A DNA stretch of 64,000 nt, taken from Vibrio mimicus CAIM 602. Lineage in GTDB: Bacteria > Pseudomonadota > Gammaproteobacteria > Enterobacterales > Vibrionaceae. The notes beneath the pieces were generated by a model that searched no databases, was not told where the DNA came from, and saw nothing but the letters and a program-made list of their open reading frames with translations. Shown here one piece after another: positions 61,758 to 64,000 of this stretch (the stretch's first letter is position 1; each line of letters starts with the position of its first letter). Made by a program: the position numbers and the translations under genes. The DNA lies in contig NZ_AOMO01000077.1 of the NCBI RefSeq assembly GCF_000338875.1, forward strand, positions 1 to 64,000, read 5' to 3'.

Positions 61758-63017
61758 TTAGTTCAGATCGTCAAGACCCAAACTTTGTCTGATCACGGCC
61801 AATTTAGCCGGTTCCCCTTGTTCCGCCGCTGTTTGCAGCGCTCGGGTTGGGGTGTGAATTAGTTTGTTGGTCAGTTTGTTGCTTAACTCGACAAGCAGCT
61901 TCTCGGGATCGCCACCAGCCGCCAAAGCTTGCAGACTTTTGCTCAGCAGCTCTTCACGAGTCTCATTGGCTTGCTTGCGATAATCACGAATGCTATCCAC
62001 CGCTTGCAGTGAACGCATCCAACTCATAAAAGTGGCGCTTTCTTCACTGACAATCGCTTCTGCCTGAATGGCTTCAACCTTGCGCTGCTCGATATTGCTA
62101 TCAACTATCGATTGCAAATCATCGACCGAGTAGAGATAAGCATCGTTAAGCTTGCCCACTTGTGGCTCAATATCACGCGGTACAGCGATATCCACTAACA
62201 ACATGGGTTGGTGTCGGCGCGCTTTCAGTGCGGTTTCGACCATACCTTTACCTATAATCGGCAATGGGCTAGCGGTGGAACTGATCACAATATCCGCTTG
62301 CGCAAGATAATCTGGGATCTCATTTAACGCGATAACTTCTGCACCAAACTGCTGTGCAAGGCTCAAAGCTCGCTCCCGCGTACGGTTAGCGACGATCATT
62401 CGCTTACAGTGATGCCCCGCCAAGTGTTTTGCCACCAGTTCGATGGTTTCACCCGCACCAACCAAGAGCACAGTTGCCTCGGCCAGTGATTCAAAAATGT
62501 GTTTTGCTAACGTACATGCTGCATAAGCCACAGAAACAGCGCTGCCACCGATTTCAGTTTCTGTCCGCACTCGCTTTGCCACCGAAAAGGTTTTTTGGAA
62601 CAATTTTTCGGTCGCAGGATTAACAGCATGGCTCTCTCTGGCTTGAGCGTACGCTTGCTTCACCTGCCCTAATATCTGTGGCTCACCCAACACTAACGAG
62701 TCCAGACCACAAGCTACGCGCATCAAATGACGAATCGCCGCTTGCTCTTCATGGACATACAGGCTGGGTTTTAATTCATCCAAGCTGACTTGGTGAAATT
62801 GAGATAGCCATTCGATGACCTTATTTTTGCTCGACGATCTCACATCACAGTAAATTTCGGTACGGTTACACGTCGAGAGGATCACGCCTCCTTTAACGTG
62901 TGAACTGGTGGAAAGCTGATTCAGCGCCAAAGAAAGCTTCTCTGGACCAAATGCTACCTTTTCCCGCAATTCTACCGACGCCGTATTGTGATTGATTCCA
63001 ATGGCAAGCAAAGACAT
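61758..63017 (-). CDS. hemA: Glutamyl-tRNA reductase HemA
   Basis: First step of C5 heme synthesis, reducing Glu-tRNA to glutamate 1-semialdehyde. The 419-residue protein has the nucleophilic Cys50 in LSTCNRTEIY, the NADPH motif VGAGETIELVAKHL and the C-terminal dimerization helix. It is first in the operon with prfA and prmC, and divergent from lolB. Confidence 0.97.
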   Translation of the reverse strand: MSLLAIGINHNTASVELREKVAFGPEKLSLALNQLSTSSHVKGGVILSTCNRTEIYCDVRSSSKNKVIEWLSQFHQVSLDELKPSLYVHEEQAAIRHLMRVACGLDSLVLGEPQILGQVKQAYAQARESHAVNPATEKLFQKTFSVAKRVRTETEIGGSAVSVAYAACTLAKHIFESLAEATVLLVGAGETIELVAKHLAGHHCKRMIVANRTRERALSLAQQFGAEVIALNEIPDYLAQADIVISSTASPLPIIGKGMVETALKARRHQPMLLVDIAVPRDIEPQVGKLNDAYLYSVDDLQSIVDSNIEQRKVEAIQAEAIVSEESATFMSWMRSLQAVDSIRDYRKQANETREELLSKSLQALAAGGDPEKLLVELSNKLTNKLIHTPTRALQTAAEQGEPAKLAVIRQSLGLDDLN

Positions 63018-63174
63018 CTATAGAGGGTTCTCAGATATGGTGGTGGACTAGATGCCGAATTTTACTTGATGCCCTCTTTGATTGAAAGGGCAGACCGGAT
63101 TTGTTTTCCTGAGTTCGTGAGATCAATGATATAGTGAGTCCGTTTTCGTTCTCTCTTTGGATAAAAAACGCACT
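63018..63174. promoter_or_regulatory. Divergent hemA/lolB promoter region
   Basis: 157 bp between divergent genes. TATAGT at 63130-63135 is a plausible lolB -10, but no well-spaced -35 is seen. Nothing else is recognized. Confidence 0.35.
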
Positions 63175-63792
63175 ATGAACTCTCTCGTACGTCGCCTACT
63201 ACCTGGATTGGCGAGTCTGTTTCTCTTGGCAGGTTGTGCTACTACACCACCACAACCTGTGAATGTTCAATGGCAATCTCATCAATTAGTTTTACAGCAA
63301 ATCCAAGCTTATCAACTCACTGGTAAACTGGGTTATATCGCTCCTGATCAGCGGCAATCCTTCAATTTTCAATGGCAAAAAAACCCGCAGCAACTCTCGC
63401 TTCGCTTAAGCAATTTCCTAGGCCAAACCGTTCTCAACCTACGTGTGGACGAGCAAGGTGCCCAAGTTGATACTTACGATGATCAAATTTACCGCGACCA
63501 AGATGCTCAAAGCCTGATCCGCAATTTAACCGGATTGGATATTCCGATTGAGCAATTGGAAGACTGGATTTTAGGCTTGCCCACTCAAGCCACTCACTAT
63601 GAACTCAACGAACAAAATACCCTCGCGAACTTAACCAAGTTAGCCTCGACTTCGGAGTGGCAAGTGGAATATCAGCGCTATCAAGCCATCGATTGGCAAA
63701 ATCAGGTCATTCCATTGCCGGATAAACTTAAACTCCAGCAAAATAAAACATCAATTCAACTCGTAATTTCACAATGGACACTGCTCCCATGA
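63175..63792 (+). CDS. lolB: Outer-membrane lipoprotein receptor LolB
   Basis: Receives lipoproteins from LolA and inserts them into the outer membrane. The 205-residue protein has a signal peptide ending LLAGC with lipidated Cys21, then the convex beta-barrel fold (IQAYQLTGKLGYI, FNFQWQKNP). ATG 63175 starts the signal peptide; a TTG six codons upstream opens the frame. Its stop overlaps the ispE start (ATGA), the same lolB-ispE order as in E. coli. Confidence 0.95.
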   Translation: MNSLVRRLLPGLASLFLLAGCATTPPQPVNVQWQSHQLVLQQIQAYQLTGKLGYIAPDQRQSFNFQWQKNPQQLSLRLSNFLGQTVLNLRVDEQGAQVDTYDDQIYRDQDAQSLIRNLTGLDIPIEQLEDWILGLPTQATHYELNEQNTLANLTKLASTSEWQVEYQRYQAIDWQNQVIPLPDKLKLQQNKTSIQLVISQWTLLP

Positions 63793-64000
63793 TCCATGGC
63801 ACGACTGTGTGGCCCTCTCCGGCCAAACTCAATCTGTTTCTGTACATCACAGGTCGCCGAGCCAACGGTTACCATGATCTACAAACCTTATTTCAGTTTC
63901 TCGATTACAGTGACGAGCTGACCATTACTGCCAATACCAGCGGTGAAATTACCCTATCGCCAGCTTTGGCCGATGTAGCGTTAGAAGATAACCTGATCTA
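63789..64000 (+). CDS. ispE: 4-diphosphocytidyl-2-C-methyl-D-erythritol kinase IspE, 5' part
   Basis: Phosphorylates CDP-ME in the MEP isoprenoid pathway. About 70 residues are visible before the right edge: MIHGTTVWPSPAKLNLFLYI, GRRANGYHDLQTLFQFLDY, then LEDNLI, all matching the IspE N-terminus (GHMP kinase). Start overlaps the lolB stop. The ATP-binding loop lies outside the window. Confidence 0.95.
   Translation, partial: MIHGTTVWPSPAKLNLFLYITGRRANGYHDLQTLFQFLDYSDELTITANTSGEITLSPALADVALEDNLI

Noticed and set aside
1..64000. CRISPR arrays, tRNA or rRNA genes, insertion sequences, prophage
   Set aside because: No regularly spaced repeats, cloverleaf-like TPsiC boxes, rRNA stretches or transposase/integrase ORFs were seen on reading both strands.

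Overview
The window looks like a stretch of Vibrio cholerae chromosome I, or that of a very close relative. The order fur, asd, pdxB, fabB, mnmC, aroC, prmB, smrB, the flagellar cluster flhB to flaE, a DyP peroxidase, dapE, dapA, gcvR, bcp, an amino-acid chemoreceptor, bepA, nutA, kdsA, sirB1B2, prmC, prfA, hemA, lolB, ispE matches what I remember of the locus range VC2105 to VC2182. Two ERIC repeats, the Vibrio FlrA/FlrB/FlrC flagellar hierarchy and three tandem flagellin genes (flaB, flaD, flaE) support this. Almost everything here is core genome. I saw no prophage, insertion sequence, integron, CRISPR array, rRNA or tRNA.

Layout. 1-12 kb: the start of a DUF4442 protein, the iron regulator fur with an ERIC repeat in its leader, amino-acid and vitamin B6 genes (asd, pdxB), fatty-acid synthesis (fabB, whose 3' UTR is the FarS small-RNA locus), tRNA modification (mnmC), EF-P hydroxylase (epmC), a TRIC channel protein with a second ERIC in its leader, aroC, prmB and smrB. 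12.3-37.4 kb: one 25-kb flagellar block, entirely on the minus strand. It holds the export apparatus and switch genes fliKLMNOPQR-flhB, the basal body genes fliEFGHIJ, the regulators flrA and flrBC, the filament cap and chaperone genes flaG-fliD-flaI-fliS, and flaB, flaD and flaE. Sigma-54 promoters are readable before flrB, fliE and fliK, and sigma-28 promoters before each flagellin gene, which reproduces the tiered cascade (FlrA, then FlrBC, then hook-basal body, then sigma-28 genes). 37.4-53.5 kb: a DyP peroxidase, small DUF genes, lysine biosynthesis (dapE, dapA), the BAM lipoprotein bamC, gcvR, bcp, chemoreceptor mlp24, a PerM-family permease, bepA and an arsC-flavodoxin-DUF2069 operon. 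53.5-64 kb: uraA, ybaK, the secreted 5'-nucleotidase nutA, the minus-strand operon hemA-prfA-prmC-sirB2-sirB1-kdsA, and lolB-ispE running off the right edge.

The main anomaly is a set of four single-base frameshifts in genes otherwise intact: fliO, flrA, uraA and sirB1. Each is repaired by adding back one base, and each can be explained by shortening of a short homopolymer. Because they share one type and hit unrelated genes, residual sequencing error is the likeliest cause. If real, the flrA and fliO lesions would be expected to abolish flagella.

I found no convincing undescribed system. The most useful leads are the structured fabB 3' UTR, the two ERIC elements placed at the same distance from two start codons, palindromes before an FMN reductase gene and aroC, an NPEH (not NPTH) autocleavage motif in FlhB, a duplicated motif inside an insertion in FliD, and a Bcp peroxiredoxin without the usual resolving cysteine.
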